A stretch of 64,000 nucleotides of DNA from Polaribacter sp. Z022. Lineage in GTDB: Bacteria; Bacteroidota; Bacteroidia; Flavobacteriales; Flavobacteriaceae. The DNA lies in NCBI RefSeq assembly GCF_023555495.1, contig NZ_JALCZO010000003.1, positions 310,001-374,000 of the forward strand. Direction: 5' to 3'. The translations under genes were made by a program, and so were the position numbers. Each line of letters opens with the position of its first letter. The stretch's first letter is position 1. Below the pieces are notes generated by a model that had not been told where the DNA came from, ran no database searches, and was given only the letters and a program-made list of their open reading frames with translations. Of the stretch, positions 34,147 to 42,001 are shown piece by piece.

Positions 34147-37100
34147 ATGAATCAAGAAAAATCATATAGACCAAAACATAAAGTAAGAATTGTAACTGCT
34201 GCTTCTCTTTTTGATGGACATGATGCTGCCATTAATATTATGCGTAGAATTATACAATCTACAGGTGTTGAAGTTATTCATTTAGGCCATGATAGATCTG
34301 TAGAAGAGGTTGTAAATTGTGCTATTCAAGAAGATGTAAATGCTATTGCAATGACATCTTATCAAGGTGGTCATAATGAGTATTTTAAATACATGTATGA
34401 TTTATTAAAAGAAAAAGGTGCTGGACATATTAAAATATTTGGTGGTGGTGGTGGTGTAATTCTACCTGAAGAAATAAAAGAATTAATGGATTATGGAATT
34501 ACACGCATATATTCTCCTGATGATGGTAGAGAATTGGGTTTACAAGGAATGATAAATGATTTGGTACAAACTTCTGATTTTGCAATTGGTAATACACTAA
34601 ACACAACTATAAACGAATTAACCAATAAAGAAGCTGGTAAAATTGCCAGAGTAATATCTTCAGCAGAAAACTTCCCTGAAGTTGCAAAAGATACTTTAGA
34701 GAAAATTCATACAAAGAATAAATATTCAAAAATTCCGGTTTTAGGAATTACAGGAACTGGTGGAGCAGGAAAATCTTCGTTAGTTGACGAATTAGTACGT
34801 CGTTTTTTAATCGATTTTCCAGAAAAAACAGTTGGTTTAATTTCTGTTGACCCATCAAAAAGAAAAACAGGTGGTGCACTTTTAGGTGATAGAATTAGAA
34901 TGAACGCAATTAATAACCCTAGAGTTTACATGCGTTCTTTAGCAACTCGTCAATCTAACTTAGCTCTTTCTAAATATGTAAATGAAGCTATAGAAGTATT
35001 AAAGGCTGCAGAATTCGATTTAATTATTTTAGAAACTTCTGGTATTGGGCAATCTGACACAGAAATTATAGAACACTCAGATACATCTTTATATGTAATG
35101 ACGCCAGAATTTGGTGCTGCTACTCAATTAGAAAAAATTGACATGCTAGATTTTGCTGATTTAGTTGCCATTAATAAATTTGACAAAAGAGGTGCTTTAG
35201 ATGCTGTTAGAGATGTAAAAAAACAATATATGCGTAACAATAATTTGTGGCATATCAATCAAGATGATTTACCAGTTTACGGAACAATCGCTTCTCAATT
35301 TAACGACCCAGGAATGAATACTTTGTACAAAAGTATTATGGATAAATTGGTAGAGAAAACCAATGCAGATTTAGTTTCTAAAATGGAAATTACCTCAGCA
35401 ATTTCTGAAAAGATATTTGTAATTCCACCTAAAAGAGTTCGTTATTTATCTGAAATTGCTGATGACAATAGAGATTACAATCAAAAAGTTGATGAACAAG
35501 TAAAAGTTGCTCAAAAATTATATGGAATTTTTCAAACTATTTTATCAGTATCTAATGTCACTTCAAGCACAGTCGAGAAGTCTTTTTTAACAAAAACAGG
35601 ATTAAATGAAGATGAGATTCTTTCTTCAGAAGTTACTGAAATTGATAAAGACTTTTTAAAATTACTTTTTGCTCAATTTGACAAAGTAAAAATGAACTTA
35701 AACCCACATAATTGGGAAATCATTTTAAACTGGCAAGAAAAAGTAAACAAGTATAAAAATCCGGTTTATACATTTAAGGTTAGAGATAAAGAAATAAATA
35801 TTGAAACTCATTCTGAATCGCTTTCACACTCTCAAATACCAAAAGTAGCTTTACCTAAATACGAAGCTTGGGGAGATTTATTACGTTGGAATTTACAAGA
35901 AAATGTTCCTGGAGAATTCCCTTTTGCTGCTGGCTTGTATCCTTTTAAAAGAACTGGAGAAGACCCAACAAGAATGTTTGCTGGAGAAGGTGGACCAGAA
36001 AGAACCAACAGACGTTTTCATTACGTAAGTTTAGGAATGGACGCAAAACGTTTATCTACAGCTTTTGATTCTGTTACACTTTATGGAAATGATCCAGATG
36101 TAAGACCCGATATTTATGGTAAAATTGGTAATGCAGGAGTTTCTATTTGTTGTTTAGACGATGCTAAAAAACTGTATTCTGGTTTTGATTTAACACATCA
36201 TATGACTTCTGTTTCTATGACAATTAATGGTCCTGCACCAATGTTATTAGGTTTCTTTATGAATGCTGCCATAGATCAGAATTGTGAGAAATATATTAAA
36301 GAAAATAACCTTGAAAAACATGTTGAAGCGAAGTTCAAAGAAATTTACGATTCAAAAGGATTAGAAAGACCAACATATCAAGGCGATTTACCTGAAGGAA
36401 ATAATGGTTTAGGTTTACTTTTATTGGGTTTGACTGGTGATTTGGTGTTACCTTCTGATGTTTATCAACAAATAAAACAAGACACTTTAGCACAAGTTAG
36501 AGGAACTGTACAAGCAGATATTCTTAAAGAAGATCAGGCACAAAATACCTGTATATTTTCTACTGAATTTGCATTGAGATTAATGGGAGATGTTCAAGAA
36601 TACTTCATCGAAAAACAAGTAAGAAACTTTTATTCGGTTTCTATTTCTGGTTATCATATTGCTGAGGCTGGAGCAAACCCTATTACACAATTGGCCTTGA
36701 CTTTATCTAACGGATTTACTTATGTTGAGTATTATTTAAGCAGAGGAATGGATATTAATAAATTTGGTCCAAACTTATCGTTTTTCTTTTCAAACGGAAT
36801 TGACCCTGAATATTCTGTAATTGGTAGAGTTGCTCGTAAAATTTGGGCAAAAGCCATGAAAAATAAATATGGAGCAAACCCAAGAGCACAAATGTTAAAA
36901 TATCACATTCAGACTTCTGGACGTTCTTTACACGCTCAAGAAATAGACTTTAATGATATTAGAACTACGCTTCAAGCTTTGTATGCTATAAATGATAATT
37001 GTAATTCTTTACATACAAATGCATATGATGAAGCTATTACCACTCCAACAGAAGAGTCTGTAAGAAGAGCTATGGCAATTCAGTTAATCATCAATAAAGA

Positions 37101-37599
37101 ATTGGGTTTAACTAAGAATGAAAATCCAATTCAAGGAGCCTTTATTATTGAAGAATTAACAGATTTAGTTGAAACTGCTGTTTTAGAAGAATTTGATAGA
37201 ATTACAGAAAGAGGTGGTGTTTTAGGAGCTATGGAAACCATGTATCAACGCTCTAAAATACAAGAAGAAAGTTTATATTACGAAACATTAAAACATAATG
37301 GAGAGTTTCCAATTATAGGTGTAAATACTTTTCTGAGTTCTAAAGGTTCACCTACAGTACAACCAGCAGAAGTAATTAGAGCAACTGAAGATGAAAAACA
37401 AAATCAAATTAAAACCAAAGAAAGTTTAAATAAAGCAAATCCAATTAAAGTTGCTGAACAAATTGCAATTTTACAAGAAGCTGCAATTCAGAATGAAAAC
37501 TTATTTGATAAATTAATGGAAGCAACTAAAGTTTGTTCTCTAGGACAAATTACTGAAGCTTTGTTTAAAGTTGGAGGTCAATATAGAAGGAATATGTAA
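34147..37599 (+). CDS. icmF: Fused isobutyryl-CoA mutase IcmF
   Basis: A 1150-residue adenosylcobalamin enzyme in the IcmF order: B12-binding domain first (DGHDAA at 23-28, the lower-ligand His25), then a MeaB-type G-protein chaperone (Walker A GTGGAGKS at 203-210, NKFD), a linker, then the mutase barrel (from about 570, with [28 protein letters not shown]). Methylmalonyl-CoA mutases place an Arg that holds the carboxylate in KEFMVRNT; here the segment reads KEDQAQNT with Gln799, matching isobutyryl-CoA-type specificity. It rearranges isobutyryl-CoA and n-butyryl-CoA. The linker carries a repeat-like segment near 35559. A terminator follows. Confidence 0.93.
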   Translation: MNQEKSYRPKHKVRIVTAASLFDGHDAAINIMRRIIQSTGVEVIHLGHDRSVEEVVNCAIQEDVNAIAMTSYQGGHNEYFKYMYDLLKEKGAGHIKIFGGGGGVILPEEIKELMDYGITRIYSPDDGRELGLQGMINDLVQTSDFAIGNTLNTTINELTNKEAGKIARVISSAENFPEVAKDTLEKIHTKNKYSKIPVLGITGTGGAGKSSLVDELVRRFLIDFPEKTVGLISVDPSKRKTGGALLGDRIRMNAINNPRVYMRSLATRQSNLALSKYVNEAIEVLKAAEFDLIILETSGIGQSDTEIIEHSDTSLYVMTPEFGAATQLEKIDMLDFADLVAINKFDKRGALDAVRDVKKQYMRNNNLWHINQDDLPVYGTIASQFNDPGMNTLYKSIMDKLVEKTNADLVSKMEITSAISEKIFVIPPKRVRYLSEIADDNRDYNQKVDEQVKVAQKLYGIFQTILSVSNVTSSTVEKSFLTKTGLNEDEILSSEVTEIDKDFLKLLFAQFDKVKMNLNPHNWEIILNWQEKVNKYKNPVYTFKVRDKEINIETHSESLSHSQIPKVALPKYEAWGDLLRWNLQENVPGEFPFAAGLYPFKRTGEDPTRMFAGEGGPERTNRRFHYVSLGMDAKRLSTAFDSVTLYGNDPDVRPDIYGKIGNAGVSICCLDDAKKLYSGFDLTHHMTSVSMTINGPAPMLLGFFMNAAIDQNCEKYIKENNLEKHVEAKFKEIYDSKGLERPTYQGDLPEGNNGLGLLLLGLTGDLVLPSDVYQQIKQDTLAQVRGTVQADILKEDQAQNTCIFSTEFALRLMGDVQEYFIEKQVRNFYSVSISGYHIAEAGANPITQLALTLSNGFTYVEYYLSRGMDINKFGPNLSFFFSNGIDPEYSVIGRVARKIWAKAMKNKYGANPRAQMLKYHIQTSGRSLHAQEIDFNDIRTTLQALYAINDNCNSLHTNAYDEAITTPTEESVRRAMAIQLIINKELGLTKNENPIQGAFIIEELTDLVETAVLEEFDRITERGGVLGAMETMYQRSKIQEESLYYETLKHNGEFPIIGVNTFLSSKGSPTVQPAEVIRATEDEKQNQIKTKESLNKANPIKVAEQIAILQEAAIQNENLFDKLMEATKVCSLGQITEALFKVGGQYRRNM
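35556..35590 (+). repeat. Repeat-like segment inside icmF
   Basis: GTCACTTCAAGCACAGTCGA followed by GAAGTC reads in frame as VTSSTVEKS within the linker between the G domain and the mutase barrel. It resembles, by eye, palindromic interspersed repeats of the GTCA-TTTCGA type present at 51.0-51.5 kb, and uses codons (GTC, GAG, AAG, AGC) uncommon in the neighbouring AT-rich code. A repeat fossil taken up in coding sequence is an inference. Confidence 0.3.
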
Positions 37600-37669
37600 A
37601 AGGCAATGGCTTTTGATAAATACCTAAAACTTTAAATAACAAACATCTTTATAAAAGAAGTCAATAATT

Positions 37670-37704
37670 AACCCCTTCAGGTTTTGAAAATCTGAAGGGG
37701 TTTG
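37670..37704. terminator. icmF terminator
   Basis: AACCCCTTCAGGTTTT and AAAATCTGAAGGGGTT form a stable stem ending in T-rich sequence; can also end the convergent membrane protein gene. Confidence 0.8.
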
Positions 37705-37707
37705 TTG

Positions 37708-38103
37708 CTAATTGAAATAAATAATAAAAAATACTGTACTCATATAAATCCAAAATAAAGTGAAAATTATATGCATGATTGTTTCAAAATTTTTCCCTTT
37801 CCATAGTTTTGGAGAATACACAAATAATTGAAAAATTAATCTAACAAACCAAAAAATGCCTAATCCAAGAGAGATTTTCTTTCCTAAATTAGTTTCTATC
37901 AATTCGTTTGCAGAAGTTAAGCACAATAAACCAATTAAGAAAACAACTAAAGCTATAAAAAATGTATGCACACTCATCATTTGTTTATTAATTAAACTCA
38001 AGTTCTCTTGTTCTTCTTTCCAATTAAAATACTTTGGAAAACCAATATGAATAAATGCTAAAAGTGTTAAAATAAAACCTATTATTTGTATATGTAAAAT
38101 CAT
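37708..38103 (-). CDS. Hypothetical four-helix membrane protein
   Basis: 131 residues with four hydrophobic helices (about 4-22, 44-64, 78-95, 108-130). HIQIIGFILTLLAFIHIGFPKYFNWKEEQ opens it; a conserved-looking KQMMSVHTFFIALVVFLIGLLCL follows. No domain is recognised with certainty. It is the last gene of the minus-strand run that starts at the GbsR-like regulator at 40.5 kb, 7 nt after the methyltransferase stop, so probably co-transcribed with it. Confidence 0.7.
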   Translation of the reverse strand: MILHIQIIGFILTLLAFIHIGFPKYFNWKEEQENLSLINKQMMSVHTFFIALVVFLIGLLCLTSANELIETNLGKKISLGLGIFWFVRLIFQLFVYSPKLWKGKNFETIMHIIFTLFWIYMSTVFFIIYFN

Positions 38104-38110
38104 AATTCAT

Positions 38111-38863
38111 CTATTTTTTGATAGTAAAAATTGACATAAATGGTGTGAACTTCTTTTCAGAAAATTCAGTAAAACCAGCTTCTTTAAAAACTTTTATCCA
38201 AATGTATTTTGAAAAGAAATGCGTAAAGCCAATAGAAAACGCAAAGAAACTTGGAATATCTCTTAAATGCTCTACGATTACTACTTTACCATTTTCTCTA
38301 CAAACTCTTTTACATTCTTTAAAAAAAGTGACTTTCTCTTTATTACTTCTTATTTCGTGAGCTGCTGATAAAAGAAAAACAACATCTGCAGAATTATCAT
38401 TTAAAGGAATTTGACTAGTTTTAATCTGTTCTGTATTTGGATAAATCTCACTTACTTTTCTGGCTCTAATGATTGCAGGTTCAGTATGTTTTTTTGAGTT
38501 GTAAAAATCAAAAACATTTAAAGTTGACTTTGGAAATTTATTTTTTATGATAAAACTTGTTTCATCAAAACCAGCATTTATATTTACAATTTGTGTTTCT
38601 AAACCATCATTAATTTCTAATTCTTTAAACCAAACAAAATTATAATATCCAGAGAAATCATACACATAAGCAGACACTAATAAAGGCATAAGTAATCCAT
38701 AAAAAAATGCTCCAGATATTATCCAAATAAGATTTTTTGATACATCTAATGTAGAACAAACAAAAATAATCATTATTAAAACTAGAAGCCCAATCACATA
38801 AAAATGCCTATTAAAACTTAATATATTTAAAACTCCTTGAAACTTCTTTCTTTTTATTTCCAT
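38111..38863 (-). CDS. Membrane-anchored class I SAM-dependent methyltransferase
   Basis: 250 residues. The first ~80 hold two to three membrane helices (FYVIGLLVLIMIIFVCSTL, LIWIISGAFFYGLLMPLLVSAYVYDF). The rest is a methyltransferase fold: TQIVNINAGFDETS in place of a glycine-rich motif I, NVFDFYNS after strand beta-2, the post-III motif NSADVVFLLSAAHEIR with KVVIVEHLRD. The substrate is unknown. ATG at 38863 is favoured over one at 38887, since it reduces the overlap with the preceding DUF2071 gene to 10 nt. Confidence 0.72.
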   Translation of the reverse strand: MEIKRKKFQGVLNILSFNRHFYVIGLLVLIMIIFVCSTLDVSKNLIWIISGAFFYGLLMPLLVSAYVYDFSGYYNFVWFKELEINDGLETQIVNINAGFDETSFIIKNKFPKSTLNVFDFYNSKKHTEPAIIRARKVSEIYPNTEQIKTSQIPLNDNSADVVFLLSAAHEIRSNKEKVTFFKECKRVCRENGKVVIVEHLRDIPSFFAFSIGFTHFFSKYIWIKVFKEAGFTEFSEKKFTPFMSIFTIKK

Positions 38864-39588
38864 AATTCTATTCTTCCTTTTTTCCATTGGTATGGAACGT
38901 TTTCAATAACAAATGCATTAGCTAAAACACAATTATCTAATTCAAGTTTTTTTATAAAGCCAAAATGATAATCTTCAACTTTTAATGGATTTGGGTTCCA
39001 ATTTGTACGAACTCCTTCAATAATTAAAACCTCATTCGTTTTATCATTATAAGTAAAAGTAAATGGTAATGGCCCTGCAAATCTTCTAGCTTCTTTCCAA
39101 TTATTAAATGGTGAATTTATAGGTAATTCAACTTCTTCTAGTTTATTTACTTTAATATTAAATTTTGATTTTTTAGAAGAAATTTCTATAATTTCTTTTT
39201 CAGAATTTATATTTATATCTGTAGTAGTATAATTATAATGAGTAAAAATATTTCCTCTAAAAGTCATTTTTTTGCTATCAGTTTCTGACTTCAGAATATA
39301 CAAACCTCGTAATCTTTTTCCTTTTCTATTTGTATATCTCACAAAAACACGATAACCAATTAAAAAGAAATCATTGCCCATAAAATTCGGAAATCCTTTA
39401 GGTTTCAAATCTTTCGTTTGCACCATTGCAACTGCAATAAAAGCCCATTTTTCTTGCAAAGTATCTAGTGTTAAACATTTAGGGATTAAAGGTTCTACTT
39501 CCTCTTTTGGTATTGCAAAAGTAAATACCATAGAACTTTCAAAGAAGGCTTCTACTGCAAACGGATGATTTTTTAATGATTTAAGCAT
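38854..39588 (-). CDS. DUF2071 (YqjF-like) protein
   Basis: 244 residues of the acetoacetate-decarboxylase-like DUF2071 family: FAIPKEEVEPLIPKCLTLDTL, WAFIAVAMVQTKDLKPKG, GYRVFVRYTNRKGKRLRGLYILKSETDS, NIFTHYNY, and EARRFAGPLPFTFTYN. These proteins have no proven enzymatic role. Its last 10-34 nt overlap the downstream methyltransferase and its first bases overlap the end of the DoxX-like gene by 8 nt, consistent with translational coupling in one operon. Confidence 0.82.
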   Translation of the reverse strand: MLKSLKNHPFAVEAFFESSMVFTFAIPKEEVEPLIPKCLTLDTLQEKWAFIAVAMVQTKDLKPKGFPNFMGNDFFLIGYRVFVRYTNRKGKRLRGLYILKSETDSKKMTFRGNIFTHYNYTTTDININSEKEIIEISSKKSKFNIKVNKLEEVELPINSPFNNWKEARRFAGPLPFTFTYNDKTNEVLIIEGVRTNWNPNPLKVEDYHFGFIKKLELDNCVLANAFVIENVPYQWKKGRIELWK

Positions 39589-39946
39589 AACTTCTTTGTT
39601 TTAAAATGAATTCTTTATAATAAATTAGAGCGCAAAAAAAAATCGAAAAAACTAAATTCAAATTTCCAAAAAGCAACAAATCTTTTGCTCTAAAAAATTC
39701 AATTAAGTTCATTGTGATTATAATTAGTATTTGAACTTTAGCATTTAATCTAATTTTATAACCGCTCAAAATCCATACAATCATTAATATCTCTAATACA
39801 CCTATTGTAAAAGTGAATTCTCTTGAATATTGTTCACCTAAAATTCTTTCAACAATTTCTTGATGCCTTGGAACTAGGTTTAAAATTTTACAGTAAAAAC
39901 CGTTTACAAACCAAACTGAAGAAATTAGATATTTAAATAGATTCAT
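39581..39946 (-). CDS. DoxX-like small membrane protein
   Basis: 121 residues with four probable membrane helices. MNLFKYLISSVWFVNGFYCKILNLVPRHQEIV, GVLEILMIVWILSGYK and the layout (helix with conserved W/G, charged loop, three more helices) match DoxX-like proteins, small integral membrane proteins of unclear function. ATG at 39946 is used. A near-perfect inverted repeat (39962-39987) lies just upstream, between this gene and the regulator, so the run DoxX-DUF2071-methyltransferase-membrane protein is probably controlled by that regulator. Confidence 0.78.
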   Translation of the reverse strand: MNLFKYLISSVWFVNGFYCKILNLVPRHQEIVERILGEQYSREFTFTIGVLEILMIVWILSGYKIRLNAKVQILIIITMNLIEFFRAKDLLLFGNLNLVFSIFFCALIYYKEFILKQRSYA

Positions 39947-39961
39947 TACTATTAACACTTA

Positions 39962-39987
39962 AAACTTTCAGAAATTATTGAAAGTTT
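39962..39987. promoter_or_regulatory. Operator-like inverted repeat downstream of the GbsR gene
   Basis: AAACTTTCA (39962-39970) and TGAAAGTTT (39979-39987) are perfect 9-bp arms around 8 nt. Read on the minus strand, CTTTCAATAATTTCTGAAA is nearly identical to the repeat upstream of the regulator (40532-40551). It sits 15 nt before the DoxX-like start codon. Confidence 0.65.
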
Positions 39988-40001
39988 ATAATCAAATTTT
40001 T

Positions 40002-40505
40002 TTACTTTTTCATAATTTTTGTAAAGTTAGATAGTAACCAATGCTCATCAGCTTTAATTGCATTTTCTAACATCGAATTTACTTTTGTTGTTACAAAAGA
40101 TAAATCCCCTAAAACTTTTTTAAATTGCTCACCTTCTTCTGTAGAATCGTCAACTTTTTGTAATTCATCTAAAACTTTTATAACAGGTTCTATTTCTCTT
40201 TTCTTTCGTTCTTTGGTAATTTGTTTAAACAATTCCCAAATATCTTTATCTGCAACAAAAAACTCTTTACGTTCACCTACTACAAATTCTTTTGAAACAA
40301 TACCCCAATCAATTAAAGCTCTAACATTCATATTTACATTTCCTCTAGAAATTTTTAAAGTTTCCATAATGTCTTCAGCAGAAAGAGGTTTTGTAGAAAC
40401 TAACAACAAAGCATGTACTTGAGCCATGGTTTTATTTATACCCCAAGAAGTTGCTAAACTTCCCCAAGTTTGAATGTATTTATTTTTTGCTTCATTTAAT
40501 TCCAT
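40002..40505 (-). CDS. GbsR/MarR-type transcriptional regulator
   Basis: 167 residues with the GbsR pattern: MELNEAKNKYIQTWGSLATSWGINKTMAQVHALLLVSTKPLSAEDIMETLKISRGNVNMNVRALIDWGIV (MarR-type winged helix, the recognition helix near SRGNVNMNVRAL), then VVGERKEFF on the wing and a helical C-terminal dimer region. In Bacillus GbsR senses choline, but the ligand here is unknown. ATG at 40505. The promoter (TTG-N19-TATATTTG) lies immediately upstream with an inverted repeat overlapping the -33 element, and a second copy follows the gene: a self-regulated local repressor is likely. Confidence 0.85.
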   Translation of the reverse strand: MELNEAKNKYIQTWGSLATSWGINKTMAQVHALLLVSTKPLSAEDIMETLKISRGNVNMNVRALIDWGIVSKEFVVGERKEFFVADKDIWELFKQITKERKKREIEPVIKVLDELQKVDDSTEEGEQFKKVLGDLSFVTTKVNSMLENAIKADEHWLLSNFTKIMKK

Positions 40506-40509
40506 GGTA

Positions 40510-40541
40510 CAAATATACAATAAATTATTTAACTTTCAATA
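40510..40541 (-). promoter_or_regulatory. GbsR-gene promoter, consensus with N19 spacing
   Basis: On the minus strand TTG (in the repeat arm, about 40539-40537), exactly 19 nt, then TATATTTG (40517-40510). The start codon lies 4 nt after the -7 box, so the mRNA has almost no leader. Confidence 0.65.
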
Positions 40542-40551
40542 ATTACTGAAA
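40532..40551. promoter_or_regulatory. Operator-like inverted repeat upstream of the GbsR gene
   Basis: ACTTTCAATAATTACTGAAA: TTTCA and TGAAA around 8 nt. It overlaps the -33 element of the regulator's own promoter and matches the repeat at 39962-39987 in 19 of 20 positions when that one is read on the minus strand. Confidence 0.65.
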
Positions 40552-40566
40552 ATTAAATAACTAAGT

Positions 40567-40917
40567 TTATTTTGTTTCAGTAGACTTTAAACCATCTATC
40601 AATCCCTTCAAATCTTTTAAAGAATTTGTGACATTGTTTTCTTTAATTACATCGTTCATTAACTGAATTGCCTCTTGAGGACTAGAATTTAACATCGTTT
40701 TTGCAGCAGCAGCTGTCACTGCATTTTGTAATGTGTGTAATTGTTGTTGCTGTTGCACAATATTCATCATTGCAATACTTGCAGCTTGTGTAGTAATTTG
40801 GTTAGAAATAGAATCTAAACTAAAACTACTGTCTTTTAAAAATCCATTAACTTGTTTAATAGCATCAATTATTTGGCTATTTACAGTTTTTCCTGAGTTA
40901 TTGTTTGTTTCTGGCAT
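40567..40917 (-). CDS. RebB-like R-body protein, longer paralogue
   Basis: 116 residues. After a short polar N-terminus it has the Reb ('killing trait') pattern: TVNSQIIDAIKQVNGFLKDS, QITTQAASIAMMNIVQQQQQLHTLQNAVTAAAAKTML, then a charged C-terminal extension (ENNVTNSLKDLKGLIDGLKS). RebB-like proteins polymerise into R-bodies, rolled protein ribbons that unroll under acid and break membranes in Caedibacter. Whether this pair makes an R-body is unknown. It overlaps the 3' end of the neighbouring Reb gene by 20 nt, so both are co-translated. Confidence 0.72.
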   Translation of the reverse strand: MPETNNNSGKTVNSQIIDAIKQVNGFLKDSSFSLDSISNQITTQAASIAMMNIVQQQQQLHTLQNAVTAAAAKTMLNSSPQEAIQLMNDVIKENNVTNSLKDLKGLIDGLKSTETK

Positions 40918-41137
40918 CTTTTGTTGCTAAAATAGTGGTTACACATTGAGTTGTTACTGCTTGAGATAATATATTAGCTTGCTGTTGTTGGTTAACTGCA
41001 TTCTCCATTAAAATTCCAATAGAATGCGCTAAAGATTGATACACATTTCCCATTGCCATAGCTGGTGCTTCTGCTACCACCTTTACATTAGATTGAGTTA
41101 CTGCATCTGTTACTTGAGGATTTACTACATCTGACAT
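40898..41137 (-). CDS. rebB: RebB family R-body protein
   Basis: 79 residues with the family signature: VNPQVTDAVTQSNVKVVAEAPAMAMGNVYQSLAHSIGILMENAVNQQQQANILSQAVTTQCVTTILATKD. The blocks N-x-Q-V-T-D-A-V-T-Q-x-N-V-K-V, APAMAMGNVYQSLAHS and NAVNQQQQ are those of RebA/RebB from R-body loci. No transmembrane segment or signal peptide. No housekeeping-type promoter box was found upstream; it is divergent from a metallothionein-like peptide and a SigZ-type sigma factor, which may direct its transcription (inference). Confidence 0.85.
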   Translation of the reverse strand: MSDVVNPQVTDAVTQSNVKVVAEAPAMAMGNVYQSLAHSIGILMENAVNQQQQANILSQAVTTQCVTTILATKDARNKQ

Positions 41138-41328
41138 TTTTAATATTTTTTAAAGTTATAATTATCTAAATGTACATTTACAATTTGACACTTTTAAAGT
41201 AAATACTGAAAATCAAGTGTTTACACCTATTAAAATGGAGGAATATACTTTCTCTAAAAATAATTTATATAAAATGCATCTTTTTCAATAACTTTAAGTC
41301 TATTAAGTGAATATTAAAAATCAATATC
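41138..41328. promoter_or_regulatory. Divergent control region, Reb genes / Cys-rich peptide
   Basis: 191 nt of AT-rich sequence without an exact TAnnTTTG box on either strand. It holds a perfect 12-nt palindrome AAATGTACATTT and an ACACTT...AAGTGT inverted repeat around about 41190-41222. Absence of the normal -7 box on both sides could mean that an alternative sigma factor, perhaps SigZ itself, reads it. Confidence 0.4.
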
Positions 41329-41430
41329 ATGAAAAATAATAATTGTACTTGTAATTGCGTAGGTTGTAACACAGGAGATTGCAAAAATTGTACTTGCCAA
41401 AACTGTACATGTTCTAATTGTAATTGTTAA
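41329..41430 (+). CDS. Metallothionein-like Cys-rich peptide (33 aa)
   Basis: The frame reads MKNNNCTCNCVGCNTGDCKN then CTCQNCTCSNCNC: 11 Cys in 33 residues, five of them in C-x-C pairs, the rest polar Asn, Thr, Gln and Gly with no aromatic residue. This is metallothionein-like in composition, but I recognise no family. It stops 2 nt before the SigZ start, so is almost certainly co-translated with it. It could buffer metal, sense metal or redox state, or act as a Cys-rich anti-sigma factor; the last two are inference from position. Its size would hide it from most gene finders. Confidence 0.7.
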   Translation: MKNNNCTCNCVGCNTGDCKNCTCQNCTCSNCNC

Positions 41431-41432
41431 AA

Positions 41433-41972
41433 ATGACAACTAAACAAGTTTGGACTTCGTATTCAGAAGATTTAAAACGATTTATCATCAGCAAAGTAAA
41501 AAATAATACAATTGCTGATGATATTTTGCAGGATACTTTTATTAAAATTCACACAAAACTCCACACTTTAAAAGATTTAAATAAATTAAAATCTTGGTGT
41601 TTTACTATTGCTAGAAACTCCATTTTAGATTATTGGAAATCTACAAATCAAACTTTTGAAATTGCAAATTTTGAAAGCGAAACAGAGACTTCAGAAACCA
41701 TTCATACAGAAAAAGATTGTTTACGTGGAATTTTAAAAAGTCTTCCTAAAAAATATAGAGACCCTTTATTTTTATCAGATATAAAAGGATTAAAACAACA
41801 AGAAGTAGCCAATCAATTAAAACAAAGTTTACCAACTACAAAATCTCAAATTCAACGTGCAAGAAAATTAATTGCTCAAGGTTTTATGGATTGTTGTGGT
41901 TTTGTTTTAAATAGTGAAGGAAATTTAGTGGGAGAAGTTCAAGATAAAAAGGATTGTAAAGTTTGTAATTAA
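41433..41972 (+). CDS. sigZ: RNA polymerase sigma factor, SigZ type (ECF)
   Basis: 179 residues. Region 2 is visible as SEDLKRFIISKVKNNTIADDILQDTFIKIHTKLHTLKDLNKLKSWCFTIARNSILDYWK and region 4 as LPKKYRDPLFLSDIKGLKQQEVANQLKQSLPTTKSQIQRARKLI. The C-terminus DCCGFVLNSEGNLVGEVQDKKDCKVCN is Cys-rich and matches the SigZ subfamily, where it may bind metal or sense redox state (inference). No anti-sigma factor gene follows, apart from the tiny Cys-rich peptide before it. Start ATG at 41433. Confidence 0.87.
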   Translation: MTTKQVWTSYSEDLKRFIISKVKNNTIADDILQDTFIKIHTKLHTLKDLNKLKSWCFTIARNSILDYWKSTNQTFEIANFESETETSETIHTEKDCLRGILKSLPKKYRDPLFLSDIKGLKQQEVANQLKQSLPTTKSQIQRARKLIAQGFMDCCGFVLNSEGNLVGEVQDKKDCKVCN

Positions 41973-42001
41973 TATATTTACATAATATTAAATTACTTGT
42001 A

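Noticed and set aside
34147..37599. Methylmalonyl-CoA mutase
   Set aside because: Domain order (B12 domain first, then G protein, then barrel) and Gln799 in place of the carboxylate Arg fit IcmF better.
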